Assembly: GCF_014647435.1 (NCBI RefSeq)
Contig: NZ_BMPE01000029.1
Coordinates: 1 to 40,984 of the forward strand
DNA from: Deinococcus radiotolerans
Lineage (GTDB): Bacteria; Deinococcota; Deinococci; Deinococcales; Deinococcaceae
Reading direction: 5' to 3'
DNA length: 40,984 nt
The notes under the pieces are model-generated. The model did no database searches. It was not told the origin of the DNA and saw only the letters and a list, made by a program, of their open reading frames with translations. Shown here in pieces: positions 7,724-17,200 of the stretch. The number at the start of each line of letters is the position of its first letter. Within the stretch, counting starts at the first letter, position 1. A program made the translations under genes and the position numbers.

Positions 7724-7753
7724 ACCGGCCCGCCTGGCTTCAGGCGGGCCGGT
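7724..7753 (+). terminator. Terminator of the small peptide gene
   Basis: ACCGGCCCGCCTG (7724-7736) and its exact complement (7741-7753) make a 13-base stem with a GCTT loop. It separates the peptide gene from the TPR regulator, which has its own leaderless promoter. Confidence 0.75.
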
Positions 7754-7826
7754 TCACCTGACCTGCAGGCCAGGTGGTCCCCCGCGCAGGGACGCCGGAC
7801 TCACCAGGGAAGCGGGCGCGGTGGCC

Positions 7827-7832
7827 TAGCAT
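7827..7832 (+). promoter_or_regulatory. -10 box of a leaderless promoter for the TPR regulator
   Basis: TAGCAT (TAnnnT) ends six bases before the GTG at 7839. There is no Shine-Dalgarno sequence. Confidence 0.55.
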
Positions 7833-7838
7833 GCGCGT

Positions 7839-9509
7839 GTGCCGACCCGCGCAGCGCAACGTGACGACGCCCTCGACGACTCCATCACCGCCCTGATCGA
7901 AACGGCGCAGTGGACCGCCGCCCGGCGCACCATCGGGGAGGCCCTGCGCACCGCCCGGACGGGTGACCGCTACACGCAGCTGCTGCGCTGGTTCGAGGCG
8001 CTGCCGCCCGCCGACCCGGACGATCTTGAAGCGGCGCGCCTGCACCTGCGGCTGCACGTGAACGTCCCGCTGCAACCGGAGCTGGAACGCGTCGCGCTGA
8101 TATACACGCAGCGGCCGGCGACGGCGCCGAGTGGGCACGCCATGCTCGCCTGGCGCCTGGCGATCGGGGCCAAGCGGTACGAAGGCGCCCTGACCCACGC
8201 GGCACTCGCCCTGCGCGACGTGGCCCGCCTGACCGACTACGAGCAGGCGCTCACGCTGCGGGCGCGCGCTCACGCCCGGCACCGCCTGAACCAGCCCGGC
8301 TGGGAGGACGACTACCGCGCCGCGATCCGCCTCAGTGACGGGCGCGCCCGCACGCTGACCACCGTGGAGTACAGCGTGGGCCAGCTGTTCACCGAGCGGC
8401 ACGCCCACGCCATCGAACTGCTGGCCACGGCGGCCCTCGAGGCGCGCGGGGACGACCTGGAAGGCTGGGTGCTCAGCACCAAGGGCTACGCGCACCTGCA
8501 TCACGCGGAGCTCGACGAGGCGCAGGACAGTTTCGAGGCGTGCGTGCGCCTCGCGCCGGTGTTCCGGGGTTCGGGCCGCAACGGGCTGGCGGCCGTGCTG
8601 CGCGCGCGCGGCGACTGGAACCGCGCGGAGGCGCTGTACACGCAGGCCCTGACCCGCGCGCAGCGGGAAGGGAACCTCCACCACCTGCAGCAGGCCCGCC
8701 GGGGCCTGGGCCACACCGCCCGCCTGCGGGGCCAGAACCTGCGTGCCATCGAGTGGCTCACGCAGGCCGCCGTGACCATCCCCGCCGAGCAGGTCAGCGG
8801 GCAGAGCTGGGTGAACGTGGACCTGGCCGCCGCGCACGTCAGCCTGCCCCGGCTGGACGCGGCGCACGTTGAAGGCCTGCTGAGCCGTACGGGGCCGCTG
8901 GGCAGCGAGGACGGGGCCCGCGCCGAGATCGTCCGCGCCGAGCTCGCCCGGCGGCAGGGTGATCATGACCTCGCCGCGCGGCTGCTGCGGCCCCTGAACC
9001 CCCGCATGCTCTGGATGCGGGAGGAAGCGGCCGCGCTCCCGGAGTTGTTCACGCTGCTCGGCCCGGACGCCCCGCGCCCGCTCCCCCGCGAGGACACCCT
9101 GCAGGTGGTGGTCACCGCGGCCGGCTACCCGGACGTGCGGGTCAACGGGCGTCCGGTCACGCTGCCGGACCTGGCCCTGGTGGCGCTGGTCGCGCTGCTG
9201 GACGCGGGCGGCACCCTCGACGCTGAGTCCCTGGCGGACGCCGTCCGGGAGGACGCCCCCCGCACGGGCCGGCAGCGGGCGCAGCGGGCCTCCCGGGCGG
9301 TGCAGCAGCTGCGCGCCGGCCTGGGCTGGCCGGGCAGCGTGACGCACGTCCGCGGCCGCTACCGCCTCGATCCCGGCACGGCGTGGTCGTACGACGTGCT
9401 GAACCTCAGGCGGGCCGGTGCGCCCGTTCCGGCGTTCCTGCGGGGCGTGCACGCCTTTGCGTGGGTCACGGAGCGGGAACAGGAACTGCTGCTGGGTGAA
9501 CCCGACTGA
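7839..9509 (+). CDS. TPR-repeat regulator with C-terminal winged-helix domain
   Basis: The 556-residue protein is almost wholly helical from about 20 to 430, with TPR-like helix pairs (for example around AKGYAHLHHAELDEAQDSFE and GDWNRAEALYTQALTRAQRE). Residues about 435-525 form a different domain: VRVNGRPVTLPDLALVALV, then a helix with RAVQQLRAGLG and a wing VRGRYRLDP. This looks like an OmpR/SARP-type winged helix, placed at the C-terminus rather than the usual N-terminus. No membrane segment or signal peptide is seen. GTG at 7839 was chosen from the -10 spacing. The protein probably activates transcription in response to something bound by the TPR groove; the small secreted peptide encoded just upstream is a candidate ligand (inference). 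Confidence 0.75.
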   Translation: MPTRAAQRDDALDDSITALIETAQWTAARRTIGEALRTARTGDRYTQLLRWFEALPPADPDDLEAARLHLRLHVNVPLQPELERVALIYTQRPATAPSGHAMLAWRLAIGAKRYEGALTHAALALRDVARLTDYEQALTLRARAHARHRLNQPGWEDDYRAAIRLSDGRARTLTTVEYSVGQLFTERHAHAIELLATAALEARGDDLEGWVLSTKGYAHLHHAELDEAQDSFEACVRLAPVFRGSGRNGLAAVLRARGDWNRAEALYTQALTRAQREGNLHHLQQARRGLGHTARLRGQNLRAIEWLTQAAVTIPAEQVSGQSWVNVDLAAAHVSLPRLDAAHVEGLLSRTGPLGSEDGARAEIVRAELARRQGDHDLAARLLRPLNPRMLWMREEAAALPELFTLLGPDAPRPLPREDTLQVVVTAAGYPDVRVNGRPVTLPDLALVALVALLDAGGTLDAESLADAVREDAPRTGRQRAQRASRAVQQLRAGLGWPGSVTHVRGRYRLDPGTAWSYDVLNLRRAGAPVPAFLRGVHAFAWVTEREQELLLGEPD

Positions 9510-9575
9510 CGCGTCCTCTCCGGGTCGACCTGCGGCGGCAGGCGCCCGGGCGGGCACCACGCCACACGGCTGGGG

Positions 9576-10604
9576 TCACGCCGCAGGGGGCGCCGGGCGG
9601 TCAAAGCGGGCCAGGGCGTCACGCATCTCGGCCAGCCAGGCGCCCCGCACCTCGGGTGGAGACAGCACTTCCGCCCGGGCGCCCCAGGAGAGCAGGAACG
9701 GCATGAGTTCGCGCGGCAGCCCGCTCTCGTCCACGCCAGCGCAGAATTCGATATCCACGAATCCGTCCCCGCGGATCAGGGTCGCCTGCGGGAACCCCCC
9801 CTCGAGCACCCGGTACGCGGCGTCCGGGTCGAACCGGACGGTGACGGTCACGCCCTGATCGGTGCCGATGACGCCCCACGCGTCGGACAGGTACGCCTGC
9901 GGGTCGAAGGTGGGGTCCGGTTCGTACTGCTCGGCGAGGAGGTGCAGGTTGGTCATCCGGGACAGCTTGTAGGGTTCCACGCGGCCACTGGCGCGGTTGA
10001 GGCCAATCACGAACGGCGCGAGGTTCGCCCGGCTCACCTCCACGAAGTACACGCACAGTTCCAGTCCGGTGCGCAGGATGCCGTTGCCCTCGCGGTGATC
10101 GAAACGCAGCACGCGTCCGTCCAGCCACGCCGCGCCGATGACTTCCATCTGCCGGTCCGTGAACATGGTGCCGCCCCCGCCGCGCAGGCTGGCGTTGAGG
10201 GTGTGCCGCACCCGTTCCGGTAACGCCAGGGACAGCGTGGTGAGCGCCTTCCGGTAGTGGCCGCCCAGCGCGGGGGAGTGGTGATGGGCCAGGCGCAGCG
10301 CCGTGTAGGCCGCGAGCACCTCAGTGGGGCGCAGCAGGGTGCCGTTGCGGGGAATGACGTAGTGCCCGGGGGGCTGTTCGTGCACGGGATGACCCATGCG
10401 GCGCAGGGCGTCGAGGTCGCGCTGCACGCTGCGCTGCCCGACGCCGAAGGTCGCGGCCAGTTGCGCGGTGGTCTGGGGCCGGGCCTGGAGTTCGGCCAGG
10501 AGGGCCGTCAGGCGGTGGGATTTGTGCCAGCTGCGCGGCGTGGTGTCACGGCGCCCAGGGCGGCTCTCTCTTGGGGTCGATCCGGCGTGATCGTGGGAGG
10601 ACAT
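9576..10604 (-). CDS. WYL-domain transcriptional regulator
   Basis: From ATG at 10604 the protein has 342 residues. An N-terminal helix-turn-helix (about 30-80) contains TTAQLAATFGVGQRSVQRDL followed by a short wing, the DeoR/HTH_11 type. A linker with an LRPTEVLAAYTALRL helix leads to a WYL-like beta domain (about 150-215) with VLRFDHREG and an arginine-containing RVEPYKLSRM strand, then a C-terminal extension (WCX-like). The canonical W-Y-L triplet itself is not obvious. The frame stays open 28 codons further upstream, but those codons run through the promoter; TACGGT six bases before 10604 supports the shorter, leaderless start. WYL proteins often sit in defence regions as ligand-sensing regulators. 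Targets are unknown; the dyad upstream suggests autoregulation. Confidence 0.85.
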   Translation of the reverse strand: MSSHDHAGSTPRESRPGRRDTTPRSWHKSHRLTALLAELQARPQTTAQLAATFGVGQRSVQRDLDALRRMGHPVHEQPPGHYVIPRNGTLLRPTEVLAAYTALRLAHHHSPALGGHYRKALTTLSLALPERVRHTLNASLRGGGGTMFTDRQMEVIGAAWLDGRVLRFDHREGNGILRTGLELCVYFVEVSRANLAPFVIGLNRASGRVEPYKLSRMTNLHLLAEQYEPDPTFDPQAYLSDAWGVIGTDQGVTVTVRFDPDAAYRVLEGGFPQATLIRGDGFVDIEFCAGVDESGLPRELMPFLLSWGARAEVLSPPEVRGAWLAEMRDALARFDRPAPPAA

Positions 10605-10610
10605 GCGCGC

Positions 10611-10616
10611 ACCGTA
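10611..10616 (-). promoter_or_regulatory. -10 box of a leaderless promoter for the WYL regulator
   Basis: TACGGT on the minus strand fits TAnnnT and ends six bases before the ATG at 10604. A weak -35 (TTCAGT) lies 18 bases further upstream. Confidence 0.55.
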
Positions 10617-10675
10617 CGAACCTGTTGACACCTCACTGAATTCAAAAAGTAAAAGAGTTCGCATGTTAAATGAAA

Positions 10676-10696
10676 TGTGAGTCTGCATGACTCACA
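10676..10696. promoter_or_regulatory. 8-base perfect dyad upstream of the WYL gene
   Basis: TGTGAGTC (10676-10683) and GACTCACA (10689-10696) flank a 5-base spacer, within an AT-rich patch about 60 bases upstream of the -10 box. It is a plausible operator or activator site. Confidence 0.5.
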
Positions 10697-10767
10697 CAGG
10701 TGCTGATCTCAGTTCGCCAGAGAGATGCGCTGTGGAGGGGCGCCGTCGGCTGGGTCGGCTCGGATGA

Positions 10768-11631
10768 TCACCGGAATGGGGGGCTTGTGCTCCGGCCCTG
10801 GTCCTCGCGTCCAGGTGCCGGGTTCTGCGACCGGCCGGACCGCCCAGGCTGAACGTCAGGCCCGGCCTCGGGTGAGGGCGGCGGGCCGTCGGTTCCGCTG
10901 CCGTACAGCGCCACGGTGAACGCGTAGCCCGCCACCTGCCACGCCCAGACGCTCAGCCCGAAGAACAGCGCCACGAGCAGCAGGATCAGAAGCAGGTCCA
11001 CGGGCGCTGCAGGCCACCCGGTCGGGGCCACGGGCCACGGCTGACGGCGCGCCAGCGCCCAGCACGCCCCGCCGAGCGCAGGAACACCCAGCGACAGCAG
11101 GACCGCGCTGCCGGTCACGCACCACGCCCACACCTAGGCGCGCAGTCGGCGCCGCACCACCGGCCACAGCCGCCACGGCGCCGTCAACACCGTGCGGTCA
11201 CCCTCGCAGCCCAGGCGGGTCATGCCAGCCGGAACCAATAAAATTGCGGCGAGCAGGAGCGCCAGGGCGGTCCCCCAGCACCCGGAGGCCAGACCGCGCA
11301 CGCCGGCATGCCAGGCCCCCCAGCCCAGCAGCGCCGCCGCTGCACCCGGACTCAGGCTGAGGGTGATCACGCCCCACACCGTCAACCCCAGGCGCCAGAC
11401 CCGGCGGGACCACCGGAACGGCGCGAACATGGGCGTGTCGCCGCGGTACAGCCGCGTCGCGACCTCCCACCGGTACCCGAGGTTCATGACCCATCCCGGC
11501 AGGAGCGTCACGAGGGCCAGGGCGCCCAGGGCCACGCCCCTGCGGCCCTCCCGCGTCGCCACGGGGAACGACCACGCCCTCCACCAGTGCAGCGTGGCAG
11601 GCAGGCTCAGCGGCGGACGGTCAGGCGGCAT
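10768..11631 (-). pseudogene. DUF4013-like membrane protein interrupted by an in-frame TAG
   Basis: Two frames abut exactly: 11631-11134 (165 codons, ending in TAG at 11136-11134) and 11133-10768, which continues in the same reading frame. Joined, they make one protein of about 287 residues. The first part has FPVATREGRR, a hydrophobic helix and LGYRWEVATRLYRGDTP, matching the start of DUF4013-like multi-helix membrane proteins as I remember them. The second part supplies the remaining helices (LLLILLLVALFFGLSVWAW) and a proline-rich tail. TAG replaces one codon between RRRLRA and VWAWCV. The immediate GTG after the TAG could allow reinitiation, and readthrough or a sequencing error are alternatives. 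Function is unknown. Confidence 0.6.
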
Positions 11632-11637
11632 CAGGTC

Positions 11638-11643
11638 AGCTTA
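11638..11643 (-). promoter_or_regulatory. -10 box of a leaderless promoter for the DUF4013-like gene
   Basis: TAAGCT on the minus strand fits TAnnnT and ends six bases before the ATG at 11631. The promoter is intact although the gene is interrupted. Confidence 0.5.
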
Positions 11644-11839
11644 CCCACCGGCGCCTGGCCGTGTTCCCTCAGGTCAGCGCGCCGAGTGGCCGGGCACTTC
11701 CTGCTGAACGGCCTGCCAGGCCAGTGTGATGAGGGACCGGGCCGGCGCCGCAGCCGTGAACGGGCGGGGCTCACCGCATTCAGGCGTCAGGTGCTTCAGG
11801 CGCCTGAGCAGCTGACACCACCCGGACAGAGGCGTGTCG

Positions 11840-12150
11840 ATGGCCTGTCACCTGCCTCTCTCCCCCAAGGGTGCCGCCACGGAGAAGCAGCACACGGTTG
11901 AGCGCGGCGGGGTTGAGCTGCTGCGCGCATGAGCCAGCCGGTGTGCGGAGGGCCGTCAGGCTGGCACAGGTGATGGTGCCAACGAGCACGCGGAGGCGCA
12001 AGAGCCTTGAGCATCGCTGACCGCCTGTGGGGATGGTGGGGACGCAACTGTCGACCGTGACCAGGCTGACGCGGACGTGGGGGCCTACAGGGCTGGCTCT
12101 TCTCGCAGGGGAGGCGGGCCGCACAGTTGACGGGTTGGCAGTTGGGGCTC
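11840..12150 (-). pseudogene. Decayed paralogue of the vWA gene
   Basis: The minus strand reads HVRVSLVTVDS, VGTITCAS, QQLNPAALNRVLLL in order, closely matching HVSLVTFDD, VDTITCGG and QHLDPAALNRVLLL of the intact vWA protein at 5017-6237. DNA similarity is also clear, for example around the segments encoding LNRVLLL and the GCAGGTGATGGTG stretch, with small deletions including about 15 bases before the QQLNP segment. Similarity fades near 11840 and 12150, so the start of the domain with its MIDAS motif and the whole C-terminus are gone. It lies on the opposite strand just upstream of the seven-gene tubulin/stator operon, which suggests a vWA gene once sat next to that operon. Boundaries are approximate. 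Confidence 0.75.
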
Positions 12151-12680
12151 GGGTGTGGACCGACGGGTCGGCGCGGGCCGCACGGGGCTCATTCGCTGCC
12201 CCTCCGTGGTCGGCCGCTCATTCGACGGCTGAATCCTCACTCACTGGAGGGGCGCACTTCATGTCGTGCTGCGCAGCGCCAAGGAAGAAAAGTGTAAGAC
12301 CGTGGGATCACCATCCGCGTGGCACCACACGGTTCCCGTGAGGCCAGGTATGCAAATAACCGTGTCAGCGCGCTGAATCGCTGGTACCGCGCCTCTCGCG
12401 GGTCGGGTGGGCGGGAGGTGCGACGCGGGGGCGGTGGGCGGAGCGTCACTAGGTGTCGTGGTCCTGTGCGAGGGTGTCGGCAACATGAAAGGCACTTGAG
12501 GCTGTCCGGGACGCGCCGCCGCGGCGAGGTACAGACCACTTTCATGCCACTGTTCTTACATTGAGCGAAGTTAAATAATTCTCACTCCGGGATTGCGGCA
12601 ACGACTGAATGTCGAATGGTCCATACTACCGCCATGGCAGGATCTTGCCCCAAATCTCATGTTCTACTGCGGTGTTTCTC
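12151..12680. other. Long upstream region of the seven-gene operon
   Basis: No gene is supported in these 530 bases. Near 12554-12586 is an AT-rich patch containing TTCTTA, 17 bases, TAATTC, the best candidate for the operon promoter, which would give a leader of about 95 bases. The leader shows no clear Shine-Dalgarno sequence before 12681. The part next to 12150 may be further remains of the decayed vWA gene. Confidence 0.4.
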
Positions 12681-13955
12681 ATGATGTTGAACCGTACAGC
12701 TGTCCTGATCGCCGCCCTCCTGCTCAGCGCGTCCGCCGAAGATGTCGGCAAAGCCGAACTCGACCGCAGCAGTCTCAACGCCTCTGCACAACGCCTCGAG
12801 CAGGTGGTCACTGAAGCCGTCACCACCGCCGGAGGCGACCTCGACCGGATGCAGGCCCACTGGGTCATTGCCTATAGCACCGGGCACTACAAGTCCGACC
12901 CCCTCGGCGCCCAGGCCGCCCGTGAGCTCGCCACACAGTTCGTGGAGCGCGTCGCGGTCCGCGGCGACCGGGTCACGGCGCGCGCCTGGGAGATGGACCT
13001 CTGGGAGTACCGCAACCCCAGCGGCCTGACCCAGGTGATCGGCAACGACACCCAGGGCGACCTGGGCCGCATCACGAACCTGTGGCCCACCACGCCCGCG
13101 GTGGGCAGCGTGGGCGGGCACGACACCGAGCGGACCGCCACCACCCTCACCACCGAATTCGCCAAGCAGGCCGACACGGTCCTGATCCTGCTGACCAACA
13201 CGGCCGCCAGCGTCGGCGCGCCGGGTGCGCGGCTGCTGGGCACCAACGCCCCCGAATACCAGCAGGTGCTCAGCAACTGGACCCGCGTCGGCGGCACGCA
13301 GGACGGCGCCACCCTGAACCTCCCGTACGTGGTGCGCGCGCCCTCAGGGGACATCCAGGGGCAGATGCAGGCTGTGGTGTTCCTGCCCAAGACGTTCACG
13401 GCGGCGGCCCTGACCGGCGGGACGCGCACCGAGCAGCACAGCGGCGCCCAGGCCAAGGCCACCCCGACCGGAGGGGGGGCCGGCGTCAATCCGGCGGCCG
13501 TGCTGGCCGGACTGCTGGTGCTGGGCGGCGCGGCGTTCGGCGCCTGGAAACTGCTGGGTTCAGGCGGAGGATCAGGCGGACGCGGCGGCGTCCGGGTCGG
13601 CGACACCACGTTCAGCGTGCGCGACATGCCCGCCGGGCGGCCCTTTTGCATCATCGCAGGCCCCGGGTACGCGGCCGAGGACGACACGCCCGTGGTACCC
13701 GTAGCGGGCTTACCGGCCGCGAGAATCGCGGAGATCACCCGCGCCGGCAAAGACTACCGGGTCCGCAGCGTCAATGACGACATCCGCCTCAGCAGCGCGG
13801 GTGGACGCGTCGTCGCGGCCGATACGGCGACCGTCACGCTGCGCCCGGAAACGCCAGACGCGACCCTGGAGTTCACGGGAGAGGTGCGCGGGCCTGGCGG
13901 CGTACCGAAAGACATTACGCGCAGCGTGAGCATGACGCTGGATGGAGACTTATGA
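12681..13955 (+). CDS. Exported, membrane-anchored protein with degenerate vWA-like domain
   Basis: From ATG at 12681 the protein has 424 residues. MMLNRTAVLIAALLLSASA is a good signal peptide, with cleavage expected before EDV. Residues about 60-250 look like a vWA-type alpha/beta fold: a strand HWVIAYSTGH where DxSxS would be, a helix, GDRVTARAWEM, then GGHDTERTATTL and VLILLTN in place of the usual threonine and LLTDG elements. The metal site is therefore probably lost. A glycine-rich stretch precedes a membrane helix (about 271-292, VLAGLLVLGGAAFGAWKLL), followed by a beta-rich domain of about 110 residues ending the protein. The frame extends upstream to 12609, but that would bury the signal peptide. 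Its stop overlaps the next start (ATGA). It is probably the envelope-facing component of the operon's machine. Confidence 0.7.
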   Translation: MMLNRTAVLIAALLLSASAEDVGKAELDRSSLNASAQRLEQVVTEAVTTAGGDLDRMQAHWVIAYSTGHYKSDPLGAQAARELATQFVERVAVRGDRVTARAWEMDLWEYRNPSGLTQVIGNDTQGDLGRITNLWPTTPAVGSVGGHDTERTATTLTTEFAKQADTVLILLTNTAASVGAPGARLLGTNAPEYQQVLSNWTRVGGTQDGATLNLPYVVRAPSGDIQGQMQAVVFLPKTFTAAALTGGTRTEQHSGAQAKATPTGGGAGVNPAAVLAGLLVLGGAAFGAWKLLGSGGGSGGRGGVRVGDTTFSVRDMPAGRPFCIIAGPGYAAEDDTPVVPVAGLPAARIAEITRAGKDYRVRSVNDDIRLSSAGGRVVAADTATVTLRPETPDATLEFTGEVRGPGGVPKDITRSVSMTLDGDL

Positions 13956-14281
13956 ATCTAGGTGGAGTATTTGGGAGCGTGTGGCCGCTGTACTCGCAGG
14001 TGAATTTCTGGGTCACGCTCCTGCTCACGATGCTGGTGTGGTACGGCGTGGCGGTGGGGCTGGCGCACGCGCTGTTCGGCGCGGGACGGCGCACCCCGGT
14101 GGACGCCGCCAAGCAGGGCATGAGCCTGTCGCTGCTGCTGCTGTTCGTCGCCCTGGCGTGCGGCGCGTACTTCCTGTTCCGCCCGGCGGACCTGGTGTAC
14201 ATGATCTCAATCTGCGTGACGTTCCTGCTGCTCACGCTGATCGTCTCGGCCGTGTTTTCCCGGATGGGAGTGGAGCGATAA
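13952..14281 (+). CDS. Small three-helix membrane protein
   Basis: The 109-residue protein has three hydrophobic helices at about 17-42, 56-76 and 80-102 with short charged loops (GAGRRTPVDAAKQG between the first two). No family is recognised. The start overlaps the previous stop by four bases and the stop TAA touches the next ATG, so it is firmly inside the operon and co-translated. A role as membrane adaptor for the stator-like or tubulin-like proteins is an inference from position only. Confidence 0.7.
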   Translation: MNLGGVFGSVWPLYSQVNFWVTLLLTMLVWYGVAVGLAHALFGAGRRTPVDAAKQGMSLSLLLLFVALACGAYFLFRPADLVYMISICVTFLLLTLIVSAVFSRMGVER

Positions 14282-17200
14282 ATGGCGGACAACATGCGCG
14301 TGTTCAAGACACTGGTCGTCGGACTGGGCAGCACCGGCACGGAAATTCTCGAGGCGCTGGCCGACCGTATCGACTGGGAGGTGGGCGGGCTCAGCCGCGC
14401 GCCGTGGGTGGAATTTCTCGCGGTGGAGACGGACGTCGCCAAACCCAACCGGTTCAACGGCACGGACGACTTCAAGACGCTCGGCGTGCCCGCTACCTCC
14501 TGGCGGGACATGCTGCAGCGGCCTGAGCTGTACGACAGCAGCATCGCGCTGAACGCCTGGGCTGACCTGGAGACCCTGGCGCAACTGCCGGCGCAGAGCA
14601 TCGATTCCGGCGCCGGGCACATCCGCATGGTGGGCCGCCTCGCGCTGCTGTACCCGCCGAACTACAACGAGATCAAGAATGCCATCTCACAGCGCGTGGC
14701 GCGCCTGCGCAACCTGACTGAGGCTCAGGCGAAGTCAGCGCTGAACGCCAACAACGCGGGCCTGGAAGCGAACGTGCAGTTCGCCGTGAACGCCGCCAGT
14801 GGCCAGACCGGCGTGCGCGTGATTGTGGTGGGCACGTTGTGTGGCGGCACCTGCAGCGGCACGGCGAGCGACGTGGGCATCCTGCTGCGCACCATCCTCG
14901 ACGATGAGGAGAAGACGCTGGGCATGTTCACCCTGCCGCACCCGGACCTGGGCATCGCGCAGAAACCGGACGCGGAAATCTGGAAGACCAACGCGTATCA
15001 CGCGCTGGCCGAACTCAACCAGTACCACCTGCACACGGACAAGGACCGCTACGCCAGCATCAAGTTCCCCGATAAGCCTGAAGGAACGCGGGTGCTGCCA
15101 AACGACGCGATGCCGTACGACCTGGTGTACCTGCTGCGTCCCAACAGCACCGAAGGCACTGACCTGGCGCGCCTGTCCAATGCCATTGCCGACCGCATGT
15201 TCCTGAACGTGTTCGTGCCCGAAACCGATCCCATGGCGTACATGGTCAATGCGGGTCCCGTGACCGTGCAGCAGGGCCGCGCCTTCGCGTTTTCCACGTT
15301 CGGGCTGTCCACCATTGAGTACCCGATGCGCCGCATTCTCGAGGCGCTCAAGTACCGCACGCTGGTGCACGCCGTGGACCGCTGGAAGGACCGCAAGTAC
15401 GACGGCAACGTGGGTGAGGACCTGGACGCACTCGGCCTGACCGTGCCGGCCCTGACCGAAGCGCTGCTACTTGACGAGTCCGGCGCCAGCGTCCGCGCGA
15501 GCCTCGACGCGAAGAAAAACGAAATCATGCGGGCCGCCCGCACCGGCAAGCCTGAACTGGCCCGCCGCGCCCTCGATGAGCTGCGCTCGGCCTTCGGGAA
15601 GGAACGCGGCGAAGGCCTGCGCGGCCTGGTGCACGTCACCGTGAACGACAACCGCCGCCGCGCCGCCGAAAGCGTCATGGGGAACGTCCGCGGCGTGATC
15701 AGCACCCGCCTGCTCGATTACGACAGTGGACCCAACGTGCTGCTCGAAATCATGCAGGCCGCGCAACCCCGCGTGGGCGAACTCCGCGGGTGGGAACCCG
15801 GCGAAGGGAAGACCGGCGGCGCCAACGGCGTCCTCGATCAGATGGACGCCATCCGCACGAACACCCTGCTGGGCCTGTTCTTCCTGAAAGGCAAAGCCGG
15901 CAAGCAGGTGCTGCCGGCCCTCAGCCGGGCGCTGGACGACGAACTCAAGGCCCGCGTGAACCAGAAGGTCCGTGAGGCGCTGCAAGACCGCGGCAGCGGA
16001 CAGCGCGCCGAGGCGGGTACCCTCACGCTGATCGAGGACGAAACGCAGAAGATCGCCCGGCGCCTGATGAGCCTGCGCAAGCGCCTCACGAACCAGGCCG
16101 ACCGCTGGCGCGAGGCCCGCGCCCGGCTGGAGAACGACACGCCCACCGTGAACGGCCTGTCGCTGTTCGAGCCGTCCCCGAACGGCACGGTGGACAAAGA
16201 AGAGGAACTCGCTACCGACGACCGCCGGAAGGAAGCGCACGCCGCGCGCCTGATCCGCACCTGGGAAGCCCTCACCCGCGGCGTGATGCCGGGCGTGAAC
16301 GACCCCGACTGGCTGCTGGGCCCCTGGTCGATCGGCCAGGAGAACTTCGAACGCACCCAGCTCAACACGCTCGAGCAGATGGCCCTGGAGCCGTTCGAGG
16401 CGTCCATGCGCAGCGGCGGCAAAGACGTCGTGCGCCGCCTGTACGACCAGCGCAGCCCCAGCTTCGATCCAAACAGCCAGGCGATGCACGCCGCGACGCA
16501 GGCGCAGCTGTTCTTGCAGCTGAACCAGCCGCTCGGCCAGGTGGACCCCATGAGCCCGCTGCCGCGGCGCAAGCTGCTCGTCGGCATGAACCTCACCGAC
16601 GACTTCCGCCGCTCGGTGCAGCCCTGGGTGAACAAGGAACCGGCCGCCAAGGAGATCGCCGGGGTCGATCCGTACCGCGTGGTGATGCTCGAAGAGTGGT
16701 ACCGCTTCGCCCTGCGCGGCGCGGATGACGTGCGCACGCTCTCGTTCAGCCAGCCCACCCGCTTCAACACCTACTTCACGCGCAAGCGCAGCGACATCGA
16801 CTGGACGCCCATCAACGACCAGGAAATCAAGCGCCTCGAGGACGCCGAGCAGCTCGTCTTCCTGTCCTCGCTGCACGGCGTGACCCGCCTGGAAGGGGGC
16901 CACCTCGTGATGGACTGGCCGCAGCAGCCCGGCGAGCCCAGTGACGCCGCCCAGCGTGTCCGGAAGCTGCCCGGCCGCTTCGGCAAGGCCGCCCGCAAGC
17001 TGGCGTTCGAGAAGCACGACGCGTCCCGGCCCAGCCGCAGCCTCACGAACGCCTCCACGTACCTGAAAAGCGAGATCGACGCCCGGATGAAAACCGTCCT
17101 GGGCCGGCACGCCACGCCCAGCGAGGGCCGCAAGGCCTACGTCAACTGGCTGCACGAGGAACTCAAGGCCGGCCACGCCCGCGCCGTGGACGACTGGAAC

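Noticed and set aside
9529..9542. CCTGC-N4-GCAGG hairpin between the convergent TPR and WYL genes
   Set aside because: The 5-base stem is too short in GC-rich DNA to support a terminator call.
7740..9560. Minus-strand frame opposite the TPR regulator
   Set aside because: Arginine/glycine/alanine-rich shadow; the plus-strand gene has TPR periodicity, a winged helix and a -10 box.
12237..12545. Minus-strand frame upstream of the operon
   Set aside because: It is proline/arginine-rich, lacks a ribosome site and matches nothing; likely chance.
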